Shown: in pieces, positions 17,847 to 26,602 of the stretch
How positions within the stretch are numbered: the stretch's first letter is position 1
Layout of the letters: every line of letters begins with the position of its first letter
NCBI RefSeq assembly: GCF_020515695.1
Contig: NZ_JAIWJA010000007.1
Coordinates: 248,001-312,000 of the forward strand
DNA length: 64,000 nucleotides
DNA from: Pseudomonas sp. MWU16-30317
GTDB taxonomy: Bacteria; Pseudomonadota; Gammaproteobacteria; Pseudomonadales; Pseudomonadaceae
Direction: 5' to 3'
Notes under the pieces: generated by a model
Told to the model about the DNA's origin: nothing
Database searches by the model: none
What the model saw: the letters and a program-made list of their open reading frames with translations, nothing else
Made by a program: the position numbers and the translations under genes

Positions 17847-18376
17847 GGCGCGGCCCCACTGCTGGCCGCGCGGGCTTGCAAGGTGCTGAAGCGCGCGTGG
17901 CGGCGGTCTTCGTCAAGGTTGAGGTCGAGGCGATACAGCGCAATTTGCGCGGTAGTGCTGGGCTGCTGGCTGACGTCCAGCTGCCAGCGCAACGCGCCAT
18001 CCCAGGAGCCCTCGCTGCGCCCGGCATGCAGTGGGCCGTTGCTGAATTCATCCATCAACGAACGGGCGGCCAGGCTCAAACGGTCGCTGCGCTGCACCTG
18101 CTGCAAGGACTTGGCGCTTTGCCCGAAGGCGGTCAACAGTACGGCGCAGCACAGGGCCAATACGGTGAGGGCCGCCAGCATTTCCAAAAGGGTGAAGCCG
18201 CGCTGTGTGAATAGGGTTCGATGTGTATTGCCGCTGCGGGCCTCTTCGCGGGCAAGCCTTGCTCTCACGGGTGTACGCTCGAGCCCTGCTCGCACTGTGG
18301 GAGCCAGGCTTGCCCGCGAAGAGGCCACCAAGTCGTACACAAAGTCCGGATCAATAAAGGTGCGCAGGGCAATCAC
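17843..18376 (-). CDS. gspI: Type II secretion minor pseudopilin GspI, REP in leader
   Basis: Mature sequence FTLLEMLAALTVLALCCAVLLTAFG with Gly-1 and Glu+5, then a short GspI domain. The GTG at 18376 overlaps the gspH stop as GTGA. From there the frame runs about 60 residues before the cleavage motif, the middle of which is encoded by a REP hairpin read in frame. A GTG at 18268 inside the repeat would give a 24-residue positively charged leader. Prepilin peptidase itself is not in the window. Confidence 0.85.
   Translation of the reverse strand: MIALRTFIDPDFVYDLVASSRASLAPTVRAGLERTPVRARLAREEARSGNTHRTLFTQRGFTLLEMLAALTVLALCCAVLLTAFGQSAKSLQQVQRSDRLSLAARSLMDEFSNGPLHAGRSEGSWDGALRWQLDVSQQPSTTAQIALYRLDLNLDEDRRHARFSTLQARAASSGAAP
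18238..18327. repeat. REP inverted-repeat pair inside the gspI 5' end
   Basis: The arms GGGCCTCTTCGCGGGCAAGC and GCTTGCCCGCGAAGAGGCC are about 90 bases apart outer to outer, with TTGCTCTCACGG and CACTGTGGGAGC near the centre. The element lies between the gspI start codon and its prepilin cleavage site. Confidence 0.9.
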
Positions 18377-18807
18377 GGCACATCCCGCACAGCCACGCTG
18401 CCCGTCAGCCAACCAATATCGATACGCCAACGCTTGTCGCCTTCGCTGAGCAATACGTGCCCACCACTGGCCCCGCCGTCCGGATAGAACTCGAACGCAG
18501 CCCCCAGCTCCTGAGCGGTCTGCAACTGAATGTTCATATCCGCCGGCAGCGACTGCGCCGCCTGCCCGGGCGCCGCGAAACGCCGCTGCGCCAAGTCAAA
18601 CCGCGTCTGCGCCGGCTGTCCGCTGACGATCGCCTGCACCCGCGCCGCACGCAGCGCCTGCACCACCTGAGCGATGGCGCGGCGTTCGGCGGCGGCATGC
18701 AGCCCCTTGCCCACCCCAAAGGAAAGAATGCCCACGGTCACGCCGATGAGCACGATCACCACGAGCATTTCGAACAAGGTGAAGCCGCGGGCCCGGTGCA
18801 TCGTCAT
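18373..18807 (-). CDS. gspH: Type II secretion minor pseudopilin GspH
   Basis: 144 residues with the prepilin motif MTMHRARG/FTLFEMLVVIVLIGVTVG and the GspH pattern VVQALRAARVQAIVSGQPA...FEFYPDGGASGG. It is a minor pseudopilin of the tip complex. The ATG overlaps the gspG stop (TAATG) and the end overlaps gspI (GTGA). Confidence 0.9.
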   Translation of the reverse strand: MTMHRARGFTLFEMLVVIVLIGVTVGILSFGVGKGLHAAAERRAIAQVVQALRAARVQAIVSGQPAQTRFDLAQRRFAAPGQAAQSLPADMNIQLQTAQELGAAFEFYPDGGASGGHVLLSEGDKRWRIDIGWLTGSVAVRDVP

Positions 18808-19226
18808 TACTGCCAGTTACCCAGGTCGGCCTTGTAGCCATCCCCGCCTGCGACGCCATCCTGACCGTAGAAGATCAAGTCATAGCTGCCATGCTCACCC
18901 GGAAAGCGATAGCCAAACGCGTGACCGAACGGGTCCTTGAGGTCCGACGGCTTGGCATACGGGCCCATCCAGCCGCTGGCGTTGGCTGGCTTGGTCAGCA
19001 GTTGCTGCAGGTTGGCCGGCGGCGCGCCCACGTCCAACGCGTAGCTCTCGACCTTCATGCTCAAACTGGCCAACTGCGCCTTGCCCGCGCCGTACTTGCC
19101 CTTGTCGACATTGCCGCCCACCTGACGCACCACAATGGTAGCGACGATGCCCAGCAGCACGATCACTGCGAGCATTTCCAGCAGCGTAAAGCCGCCTTGG
19201 CGACGGCTGGACTTCATGGTTTTCAT
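18807..19226 (-). CDS. gspG: Type II secretion major pseudopilin GspG
   Basis: 139 residues, the main subunit of the pseudopilus. Prepilin motif RRQGG/FTLLEMLAVIVLLGIVATIVV; the C-terminal DPFGHAFGYRFPG...YGQDGVAGGDGYKADLGNW is the characteristic GspG tail, whose acidic loop binds calcium in known structures. GAGGAA lies eight bases before the ATG. Confidence 0.94.
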   Translation of the reverse strand: MKTMKSSRRQGGFTLLEMLAVIVLLGIVATIVVRQVGGNVDKGKYGAGKAQLASLSMKVESYALDVGAPPANLQQLLTKPANASGWMGPYAKPSDLKDPFGHAFGYRFPGEHGSYDLIFYGQDGVAGGDGYKADLGNWQ

Positions 19227-19238
19227 CGAATCGATTCC

Positions 19239-20438
19239 TCAGATATTACTGGTAAGGCTCATCAGCGGCAGCATGATGGCGAGCATGATCACCGCCACCA
19301 TCACCGCCATGACCACGGTCAGGGTCGGTACCAGCGCGGCGAGCATCCGGTCGATACCGCGTTTGGCTTCTACATCGAACACATCCGCGACCTTGAGCAG
19401 CATCGCGTCGAGATTGCCGGCCTGTTCGCCGACCTCGATCATTTGCACGGCCAGTTCGGGCAGCAGCGGTTGCTCGCCAAACGCACTGGCCAACGTACCG
19501 CCCCCCTTGACCCACTCGCCGGCCTGCTCGACCTGCTGGACGATGGCACGATTGCCACAGACCTGGCGCACGATCAGCAGCGCCTGCAACAAGGCCACCC
19601 CGTTGCTCAACAAGGTGCCCAGCGTGCGGGCGAGCCGCGCCGCTTCAATGCGCTGCAGCAGCGGACCAATGACGCGAACCGACAACAGCCGACGATCGAA
19701 GCGCAGCCGCCGGGCCGGATCGCGACGGCGCCAGGCGATGCCCCAGACCAGCACGATCAGCCCGGCGAGTATCAACAGCCCGTCATCGCTGAGCACCTGA
19801 CCGACTCGCAGGATGACCTCGGTGATCAACGGAATCGGCACCCCCAGATCGCGAAAGATCGGCACGAACTGCGGCACCACATAGGCCAGCAGCAGGGCCA
19901 GCGAGCCGAGCACGCCGACCACCAGAAAGATCGGATAGATCAGCGCATTGATGACTTCACCGCGCAAGGTCTCGCTGCGCTCCAGATACTCGGAGAGCTG
20001 GCGCAGGGTGCTTTCCAGCGAACCACCGGCTTCACCGGCGCGCAGCATACTGATATAGAGCGTCGAGAACTGCCCGCCCTCTTCTTCCAGCGCCTGGGAC
20101 AGCGGCTTGCCCGCCTTGACCTGCTCGCGTATGCGCTCCAGCAGGGCACGGCGCTTGGGCTCGTTGCTCTGCTTGAGCAAGATGCCGAGGGATTTTTCCA
20201 GCGGCTGGCCGGCGCCCAAAAGGGTTGCCAACTGCTGGGTGAAACTCACCAGCGCCGCGCCACTCAGCGCACTGCGCCGACGCCCCAGCGCACTGGCGCC
20301 AGCGCTGGCCTGAATACTCAAGACCATCAACCCGCGTTTTTGCAGGAGCGCTACGGCGGCCGGCTGATCGGCGGCGCTGATCGCCCCGCGCTGGCTGGCG
20401 CCTTCGCTGTCGACGGCGTGGTAATTGAAGTCGGCCAT
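19239..20438 (-). CDS. gspF: Type II secretion inner-membrane platform protein GspF
   Basis: A 399-residue polytopic protein with two repeated GspF/PilC domains, each with the LGAGQPLEKSLGILL and LLSNGVALLQALLIV type helices, and three membrane spans. It sits at the base of the secretion machine and is driven by GspE. The start ATG at 20438 is one base from the gspE stop. Confidence 0.93.
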   Translation of the reverse strand: MADFNYHAVDSEGASQRGAISAADQPAAVALLQKRGLMVLSIQASAGASALGRRRSALSGAALVSFTQQLATLLGAGQPLEKSLGILLKQSNEPKRRALLERIREQVKAGKPLSQALEEEGGQFSTLYISMLRAGEAGGSLESTLRQLSEYLERSETLRGEVINALIYPIFLVVGVLGSLALLLAYVVPQFVPIFRDLGVPIPLITEVILRVGQVLSDDGLLILAGLIVLVWGIAWRRRDPARRLRFDRRLLSVRVIGPLLQRIEAARLARTLGTLLSNGVALLQALLIVRQVCGNRAIVQQVEQAGEWVKGGGTLASAFGEQPLLPELAVQMIEVGEQAGNLDAMLLKVADVFDVEAKRGIDRMLAALVPTLTVVMAVMVAVIMLAIMLPLMSLTSNI

Positions 20439-20439
20439 A

Positions 20440-22158
20440 TCAGTCGCCGCGCGTCACGCGCAGCACCTCTTCGAGCGAAGTGATTCCGGCCACCGCCTGA
20501 CGCAGGCCCTCTTCGTACAAGGTCCGCAAGCCGCCGCGGCGGGCGGCCTGTTCGAGGGTCGCGGCGTCGGCCTGGCGCATCAGCAGGCCGCGCAGTTCTT
20601 CGCTCATTACCAGCAATTCGGTGATGGCGCTACGGCCGTGATAACCGCCGCCGATCGCCTCGGTATCGGGCCGATAAAGAATGATCGGGCGCTGCTCGGT
20701 GAAACGATCGAGGCCGTGGGCGGCGACCAGTTCCGGCGGCGCCTCGAAGGCGATACGCGTCTCGGGATCGAGGCGTCGCACCAGGCGCTGAGCGAGGATG
20801 CCCTTGACCGTCGAGGCAATCAGGTAGCTTTCCACGCCCATGTCCAGCAGCCGCGTGATACTCGCTGCGGCGCTGTTGGTGTGCAGGGTGGAGAGCACCA
20901 GGTGGCCGGTCAGTGACGACTGAATGGCGATGCGGCAGGTCTCGAGATCGCGCATCTCGCCGATCATGATCACGTCAGGGTCCTGACGCACGATAGAGCG
21001 CAGTGCCCCGGCGAAATCCAGGCCGATGGAGGGTTTGACCTGAATCTGGTTGATGCCCTCGAGCTGATATTCCACCGGGTCTTCGACGGTGATGATCTTG
21101 CGCTCGGCGGTATTGAGCTGCGACAGCGCGGTATACAGCGTGGTGGTCTTGCCCGAGCCGGTGGGCCCGGTCACCAACAGGATGCCGTGGGGGTTGCGCA
21201 GCACCTCGAGGAAGCCTTCGAGGCGCTCGCCGTCCATGCCCAGGCTCTGGAAATCGAAGCTGACCGTTTGCCGATCAAGTAAACGCATCACCACCGACTC
21301 GCCAAAACTGGTGGGCACCGTCGACACCCGCAGGTCGAGGGACTTGCCCTGGATGCGCAGCATGATGCGACCATCCTGAGGCAAACGCCGCTCGGCGATG
21401 TCGAGCCGGGCCATGATCTTCAAGCGCGAAATGACCGCCGCCGCCGAGCTCGACGGCGGCGCTTCGGCTTCGTGCAGCACGCCGTCAATGCGGTAGCGCA
21501 CCTTTAACTGGCTTTCGAAGGGCTCGACGTGAATATCGGAGGCGCGCTGCTCCACCGCACGCTGGAGAATCAGGTTGACCAGGCGAATCACCGGTGCCTC
21601 GGAGGCGAGGTCCTTGAGGTGCTCGATGTCCTCTTTAGCGCCCCCCTCCTCGTCCAGGGTCTCGATCAGCGAGCCCATGGCCGACCGACCTTGGCCGAAG
21701 TAGCGCTCGATCAGGGCTTCCACTTCATTGGCCGCGCCCACCGAGAGGTACACCGGCAGCTGGCAGGCATAGGCAACTGCCTCGATGGCGTAGCGATTGG
21801 CCGGGTTGGCCACCAATACATGCAGGCCATCACGTTCCGCGCCCAAGGGCACCACGCGGTGATGACGCAAAAAACGTTCGCTCAAGGCCGGCACCGCTTC
21901 GAGCATGGGCGGCGCATCGGCGGCCAGCAGCAAGGGGGCGGGCAGGCAGGCGGCCCAGGCCTCGGCCAGGGACATTTCCGAGACCAGCCCCAGGCGCGTC
22001 AGCAGGCCGAGCAGTTCATTACTGGCCGAGTCCTGCTCCAGACGCCGCGCGCGCTCCAGATCCACCGCCTTCAGCCCACCATGGGCGAGCAGCCACTCGC
22101 AGATCTGCGCGTCGGCAGGCAGCTGTGCGTGCACGGCATCGATGGGGGACAAGGGCAT
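20440..22158 (-). CDS. gspE: Type II secretion ATPase GspE
   Basis: 572 residues and first gene of the operon. An N1 domain is followed by the secretion ATPase core: Walker A GPTGSGKTTTLYTALS, Asp box, Walker B VIMIGEMRDLET and His box LVLSTLHTNSAAASITRLLDMG. It powers pseudopilus assembly through GspL and GspF. The stretch that normally holds the CxxC...CxxC zinc site near the C-terminus (here RRLDPETRIAFEAPPEL) has no cysteines, so the zinc domain is absent or altered. Confidence 0.93.
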   Translation of the reverse strand: MPLSPIDAVHAQLPADAQICEWLLAHGGLKAVDLERARRLEQDSASNELLGLLTRLGLVSEMSLAEAWAACLPAPLLLAADAPPMLEAVPALSERFLRHHRVVPLGAERDGLHVLVANPANRYAIEAVAYACQLPVYLSVGAANEVEALIERYFGQGRSAMGSLIETLDEEGGAKEDIEHLKDLASEAPVIRLVNLILQRAVEQRASDIHVEPFESQLKVRYRIDGVLHEAEAPPSSSAAAVISRLKIMARLDIAERRLPQDGRIMLRIQGKSLDLRVSTVPTSFGESVVMRLLDRQTVSFDFQSLGMDGERLEGFLEVLRNPHGILLVTGPTGSGKTTTLYTALSQLNTAERKIITVEDPVEYQLEGINQIQVKPSIGLDFAGALRSIVRQDPDVIMIGEMRDLETCRIAIQSSLTGHLVLSTLHTNSAAASITRLLDMGVESYLIASTVKGILAQRLVRRLDPETRIAFEAPPELVAAHGLDRFTEQRPIILYRPDTEAIGGGYHGRSAITELLVMSEELRGLLMRQADAATLEQAARRGGLRTLYEEGLRQAVAGITSLEEVLRVTRGD

Positions 22159-22181
22159 GGGATGAACTTCAGGAATTAAAT

Positions 22182-22207
22182 AAAAAGGGCGCCTTTGCAG
22201 ACGCCCC
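22182..22207 (-). terminator. Intrinsic terminator ahead of gspE
   Basis: On the minus strand GGGGCGTC, loop, GGCGCCC is followed by TTTTTATTT. It ends the small exported-protein gene just upstream and lies only about 25 bases before the gspE start, so read-through past it would feed the secretion operon. Confidence 0.65.
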
Positions 22208-22222
22208 GATGAATCTTACCAG

Positions 22223-22438
22223 TTATTTAGTGGTAGCAGCTGAGGCGCCGGCCGGACGGCCACCCTTGATCGTCTTCTGCGCTTGCTTCTTTTCTGCCTT
22301 GGCATCGTGGGTCTGGGTCATGACGGTAGAATCTGCCGTACCCGAAGCACTGGTCGAGTTGGCGGAATCATCAGCCAATGCCATACCTGCAACAACCATC
22401 GACAACACTGCCGAACCTGCAATAAGTGGCCACTTCAT
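22223..22438 (-). CDS. Small exported protein of unknown function
   Basis: 71 residues: a clear signal peptide (MKWPLIAGSAVLSMVVAGMALA) and a short hydrophilic Ser/Thr/Ala/Lys-rich tail with no cysteines. The ATG at 22438 has GGAG nine bases upstream; a longer frame would need TTG. No family is recognised. It is upstream of and collinear with gspE, separated by a terminator. Confidence 0.6.
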   Translation of the reverse strand: MKWPLIAGSAVLSMVVAGMALADDSANSTSASGTADSTVMTQTHDAKAEKKQAQKTIKGGRPAGASAATTK

Positions 22439-22639
22439 ATAAATCAACTCCAATCAAAGTTATGGCAAGTCAGTATTGCCAAAAATGCAATCAATTAGCC
22501 ATCACCGCAAAAAAAGACCGCCAAAGCCAGTAAAATCAGGGGTGACGGCGATTTTACTAAACCAACAGACCTGTAGGTTTAGGGTAGGTTCACATCCTGA
22601 CATAAAAAAATTACATTTTTATTCTTTGTGTTTTTCGTG

Positions 22640-22668
22640 TTGACACAAATTGAAAAACATCGTCTTAA
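22640..22668 (+). promoter_or_regulatory. Candidate sigma-70 promoter for the GH3 gene
   Basis: TTGACA at 22640-22645 matches the -35 consensus exactly; 17 bases later TCTTAA is a weak -10. It lies in a strikingly AT-rich 460-base gap (22439-22902) between the small exported protein and the GH3 gene, in which no other gene is visible. About 235 bases of leader would remain before the GH3 start. Confidence 0.35.
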
Positions 22669-22902
22669 TTTAAGGGAAAGCGGAAGCACTGACTCTAACT
22701 TGAAGGCAAGTTGCCAGTATTTTTGCTTTTAAATTAAACAATTCCCCGCTTCATCGCACGGCGATAGCCATGCCTGCTGCTGCCTGTTTGTTCCTTGCCC
22801 AATTATGACGGGAGGGGCCAAGACTTGCCGCCAGCAAGGCGTCGCGCTAGTTGCCTGCGACATAAGAGCGCGGGGCAAGATCGGCAGTTGGAGTAATCAA
22901 AG

Positions 22903-25635
22903 ATGCGTAACCGAACACTTCTTGGCGCTAAATCGGCACTGGCACTACTGGGCTTGGCAATCGCGCAAGTGCATGCCGCCGACACCACGGCGCAGACGCA
23001 GCTTGAAGCCAAAGAGCAACGTGCCGACAAAGCCGCCGCCGCGACCGTGGCGAAGATGAGCATGGAAGAGAAGCTGGCCTATATCGGCGGTACTGGCGGC
23101 TGGGACGTCAAACCGTTGAGCGCTTACGGCGTACCGCAGATCCACGGTGCCGATGGCGGTGCTGGCGTGCGCTACACAAGCGAAGGCAACGCGCAGGGCG
23201 TGGTCTATCCGTCCGGCCCGAACCTCGCCGCCACCTGGAACCCGCGTCGCGCCATCGATTTCGGTCGCGCACTGGGCTACGACACCGCATCTGGCGGCTA
23301 TCAGTTCATCACCGGCCCCGGCATGAACCTGTACCGCACCCCGTACGGTGGTCGCGCATTCGAATACCTGTCCGGTGAAGATCCGTTCATTGGTGCCAGC
23401 ATGGGCACTGCCGCGATCAACGGTATCCAGTCCCGCCGCGTGTGGGCCGAAGCCAAGCACTTCGCTGCCAACGATCAGGAAACCAACCGTTTCATCCTCA
23501 ACGAAACCATCCCCGAGCGCGTACTGCGCGAGATGACCCTGCCGAGCTTCGAGTCTGCCTCCAAGAACGGCCTGGTGGCGATGATGATGTGTTCGTTCCA
23601 GAAGGTGAACGGCGAATACGCCTGTGAAAACTCGCACCTGATCGCCCAGATCCTGAAGAAGGAATGGGGCTACAAAGGCTTCATCCAGAGTGACTACAAC
23701 GCGGTAGTCGATGGCCTTCCCGCTGCCCAGGCCGGCACCGACCTGGACATGATGGGCTATCAGTTCAACAGCACCATCCTCAAGCCGTACCTGGACAGCG
23801 GCGAGCTGAAAGCCGCGACCATCGACGACAAGGTGCGCCGCATCCTGCGCGCGATCTACCTGTACCAGTTCGACAAGTTCGCGCCGCTGACCACCCACAA
23901 CATGAACAGCGCCACCAGCAACAAGGTCGCCCTGAACGTGGCCCGCGAAGGCATCGTGCTGCTCAAGAACCAGGACAACGTGCTGCCGCTGGACAAGTCC
24001 AAGGTCAAGACCATTGCCGTGGTCGGCAACCTGGCCAAGTACTCGCCGCCAACCGGTTTCGGCAGCGCCAACGTCATGGCCAGCCACTACATCAGCGAGC
24101 TGAGCGGCCTGACCCAGATCGCGCCGAATGCCAAGGTCGAATTCATCGATGGCCTGTCGTTGGACCCGAGCGCTTCGGTGTGGTCGTCCAAAGACAGCAA
24201 AGGCAACAAAGTTGCCGGCCTGAAGACCGAGTACTTCACCAACGCCAACTGGTCGGGCGATGCCGCCGCTACGCAGATCAGCGACCACGTCGATCTGGAC
24301 TGGTCCACCGATACGCTGCCCGTCAACGGTGACACCGCCAATACCTCGATCCGCTACACCGGTACCGTGACCCCGACCACCAGTGGCGATCAGGTATTCA
24401 AGGTACGTGCCGACGGCGCCGTGCGCCTGTGGGTCAATGGCAAGGAAATCATCAACAACGGTGACGGCGAGCATCTGCCTACCAACAGCATCCCGCCGAC
24501 CATCCCGTCGTTCGGCAAAGTGCATCTGGAAGCCGGCAAGGCATACGACATCAAGCTTGAGTACTCGCGTCGCGATGGCTACATCTCGACCATGGGCGGC
24601 CTGGTGGGCGTGCAGTTGTCGTGGGCTTCGCTGGCAGCGCCGCAAGACCTGTCCAAGTACGACGCAGTGGTTGTCGCGGTCGGTAACAGCAACGAATACG
24701 AAGGTGAAGGTTTCGACCACGGCTTCGACCTGCCGGAATACCAGAGCGAGCTGATCCAGAGCATCGCCAAGGTCAACAAGAACACCGTGGTGACTGTCCA
24801 CGGCGGTACTGGCCTGAAGATGGCGGACTGGATCGATCAGGTCCCGGCTGCGCTGCATGCGTTCTACCCTGGCCAGAACGGCGGTCAGGCCTTGGCCGAG
24901 ATCCTCTTCGGCAAGGTCAACCCGTCGGCCAAGCTGCCGATCAGTATCGAACGCAACATCGAAGACAACCCGCTGTACGCCGACTTCCCGAAATACGACA
25001 ACAACCTGTCGCTCAAGGAAACCAGCTACAAGGACGACCTGTTCCTCGGCTACCGCGGCTACGAGAAGAAAGGCACCAAGCCGCTCTTCCCATTCGGTTA
25101 CGGCCTGTCGTACACCACTTTCGGCTACAACAACATCAGCGTGACCCCGGGCGTTGCCGTGGGCAATACGCCGATCAAGGTGTCGTTCGACCTGACCAAC
25201 ACCGGCAAGGTCGCTGGCTCCGAAGTCGCCGAGTTGTATGTCGGCCAGGCGCACCCGAAAGTTGCACGCGCGCTCAAAGAGCTCAAGGGCTACAAGAAGG
25301 TCTACCTGCAGCCGGGCGAGACTCGCCACGTGACCATCGAGCTCAACGATCGCTCGCTGGCCTACTTCGACGTAGACAGCAAGCAGTGGGTGATCGACGC
25401 TGATACCTTCAATATCTCGCTAGGTGCGTCCTCGCAGGACATTCGTCTGCAAGGCAAGGTGGTCAATCAGTTCCGTCAGGAGCTGTCGACTACTACCAGC
25501 AACCCGCTGCCACGTTCGGCGCTGAACTCCACCAAAGTCACTGTGACTGCGGTGAAGACTGGCGGTGTGGATGATCAGGAAACCAGCGACGATACCGGTA
25601 CCAGCGAAGATAACTACGGTTCGACTGACTACTAA
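22903..25635 (+). CDS. Exported GH3 beta-glucosidase with PA14 domain
   Basis: A 910-residue protein with an N-terminal signal peptide ending near QVHAAD. A GH3 N-terminal barrel follows, with KHFAANDQETNR and the likely nucleophile Asp in IQSDYNAVVDG. The GH3 C-terminal domain is split by a PA14 module (about residues 440-560, GLKTEYFTNANWSGD...), and an Fn3-like domain comes last (YVGQAHPKVARALKELKGYKKV). The tail is rich in Asp/Glu/Thr. Such enzymes release glucose or related sugars from beta-glucosides. Divergent placement beside the secretion operon makes it a candidate type II substrate, which is inference. Confidence 0.88.
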   Translation: MRNRTLLGAKSALALLGLAIAQVHAADTTAQTQLEAKEQRADKAAAATVAKMSMEEKLAYIGGTGGWDVKPLSAYGVPQIHGADGGAGVRYTSEGNAQGVVYPSGPNLAATWNPRRAIDFGRALGYDTASGGYQFITGPGMNLYRTPYGGRAFEYLSGEDPFIGASMGTAAINGIQSRRVWAEAKHFAANDQETNRFILNETIPERVLREMTLPSFESASKNGLVAMMMCSFQKVNGEYACENSHLIAQILKKEWGYKGFIQSDYNAVVDGLPAAQAGTDLDMMGYQFNSTILKPYLDSGELKAATIDDKVRRILRAIYLYQFDKFAPLTTHNMNSATSNKVALNVAREGIVLLKNQDNVLPLDKSKVKTIAVVGNLAKYSPPTGFGSANVMASHYISELSGLTQIAPNAKVEFIDGLSLDPSASVWSSKDSKGNKVAGLKTEYFTNANWSGDAAATQISDHVDLDWSTDTLPVNGDTANTSIRYTGTVTPTTSGDQVFKVRADGAVRLWVNGKEIINNGDGEHLPTNSIPPTIPSFGKVHLEAGKAYDIKLEYSRRDGYISTMGGLVGVQLSWASLAAPQDLSKYDAVVVAVGNSNEYEGEGFDHGFDLPEYQSELIQSIAKVNKNTVVTVHGGTGLKMADWIDQVPAALHAFYPGQNGGQALAEILFGKVNPSAKLPISIERNIEDNPLYADFPKYDNNLSLKETSYKDDLFLGYRGYEKKGTKPLFPFGYGLSYTTFGYNNISVTPGVAVGNTPIKVSFDLTNTGKVAGSEVAELYVGQAHPKVARALKELKGYKKVYLQPGETRHVTIELNDRSLAYFDVDSKQWVIDADTFNISLGASSQDIRLQGKVVNQFRQELSTTTSNPLPRSALNSTKVTVTAVKTGGVDDQETSDDTGTSEDNYGSTDY

Positions 25636-25645
25636 GAGGTGAAGG

Positions 25646-25669
25646 CTCCTGCGGTGTACGCCGCAGGAG
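25646..25669 (+). terminator. Terminator of the GH3 gene
   Basis: CTCCTGCGG and CCGCAGGAG form a perfect 9-bp stem with a six-base loop, ten bases after the stop, followed by TCGTCGTTGCTTTG. Confidence 0.6.
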
Positions 25670-25685
25670 TCGTCGTTGCTTTGCC

Positions 25686-25757
25686 GGCCCCTTCGCGGGC
25701 AAGCCTTGCTCCCACAGATTTGCACCTGTGGGAGCGGGCTCTGCCCGCGAAGAGGCC
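25686..25757. repeat. Intergenic REP inverted-repeat pair
   Basis: GGCCCCTTCGCGGGCAAGCC...GCTCCCACAG faces CTGTGGGAGCGGGCTCTGCC...GAAGAGGCC. It lies in the normal intergenic setting, between two converging genes, unlike the two copies inside the secretion operon. Confidence 0.9.
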
Positions 25758-25778
25758 ATCAACCCCACCGCCACCCCA

Positions 25779-26441
25779 TCAAGGTCGCCGGCGAATCGCC
25801 TGATCGACCTGCTCTAGATAAACCTCGAAACTACGCTCCAGATCGACCTGCTCGGGAAACCGCAGCCATTGCAGCTGCAGCCCGTCCATCATCGCCAGAA
25901 TCTGCTGGGTGATGGCCTCCAGATCGACATCCTCACGCACCTCCCCTCGCTGTACCAACTCTCGCAAATGCCCACCCAAGCGGCCATAGATATCCTGATA
26001 GCGCGCCTGATACCACTCCCAGGCGGGGTGTCCCTCCACCAGGCTCTCGGCATTGAGAATACTGAACGCCCGCACCACACCCGGCGCTCCGGCGTTGGAG
26101 CGATTGATTGCCCGCAAGCTGCCGAACAACCCATCCAGGCTGCCATCGCCACGTACCTCATCGACAATCCGTTGATTGACTTCGTCACGGCGTTGCAGCA
26201 CGCCCATCAGCAGCGCAATCTTGCTCGGAAAATGATGCAGCACCCCCGCCACGCTGATACCGACACGTTCGGCGATTCGGGCGATGGACGCGCCGCTATA
26301 GCCCTCCAGTGAAAACAGCTGCAAGGCGGCATCGAGCAGTTCTTCACGGCGCTTTTCTCCCTTGGGGGCGCGGCGTTGGCGGGGGGTGGCGGGCAGCGCG
26401 TCCTGCGCGGGGTCAGGCTGGGTAGTCATCAGGGCATCCAT
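25779..26441 (-). CDS. TetR/AcrR-family transcriptional regulator
   Basis: About 220 residues. The N-terminal helix-turn-helix (REELLDAALQLFSLEGYSGASIARIAERVGISVAGVLHHFPSKIALL read in parts) is typical of TetR proteins, followed by a helical ligand domain. It is divergent from hmgA across about 160 bases and may control it, although the known HmgR of pseudomonads is an IclR protein. ATG 26441 or 26429 could be the start; the frame open to 26618 would overlap hmgA and is not used. Confidence 0.78.
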   Translation of the reverse strand: MDALMTTQPDPAQDALPATPRQRRAPKGEKRREELLDAALQLFSLEGYSGASIARIAERVGISVAGVLHHFPSKIALLMGVLQRRDEVNQRIVDEVRGDGSLDGLFGSLRAINRSNAGAPGVVRAFSILNAESLVEGHPAWEWYQARYQDIYGRLGGHLRELVQRGEVREDVDLEAITQQILAMMDGLQLQWLRFPEQVDLERSFEVYLEQVDQAIRRRP

Positions 26442-26602
26442 TCGGGCAAGGCCCTTACCGTAAACAGATTGCCCGCGAGGTGCAAATACCTGGCGGCCAT
26501 CGCCCTTGACCGACCCGCCTGCGGCGACTAGGTTGAGCCTCAACGGGCGGGCCATAGCGCGCGCCCTACAATAAAAATGCAATGCCATAAAACGAGGCCC
26601 CC

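Noticed and set aside
22945..25329. A 794-codon open frame antisense to the GH3 gene
   Set aside because: It mirrors the high-GC coding frame of the real enzyme, shows no domain, and lacks its own ribosome site.
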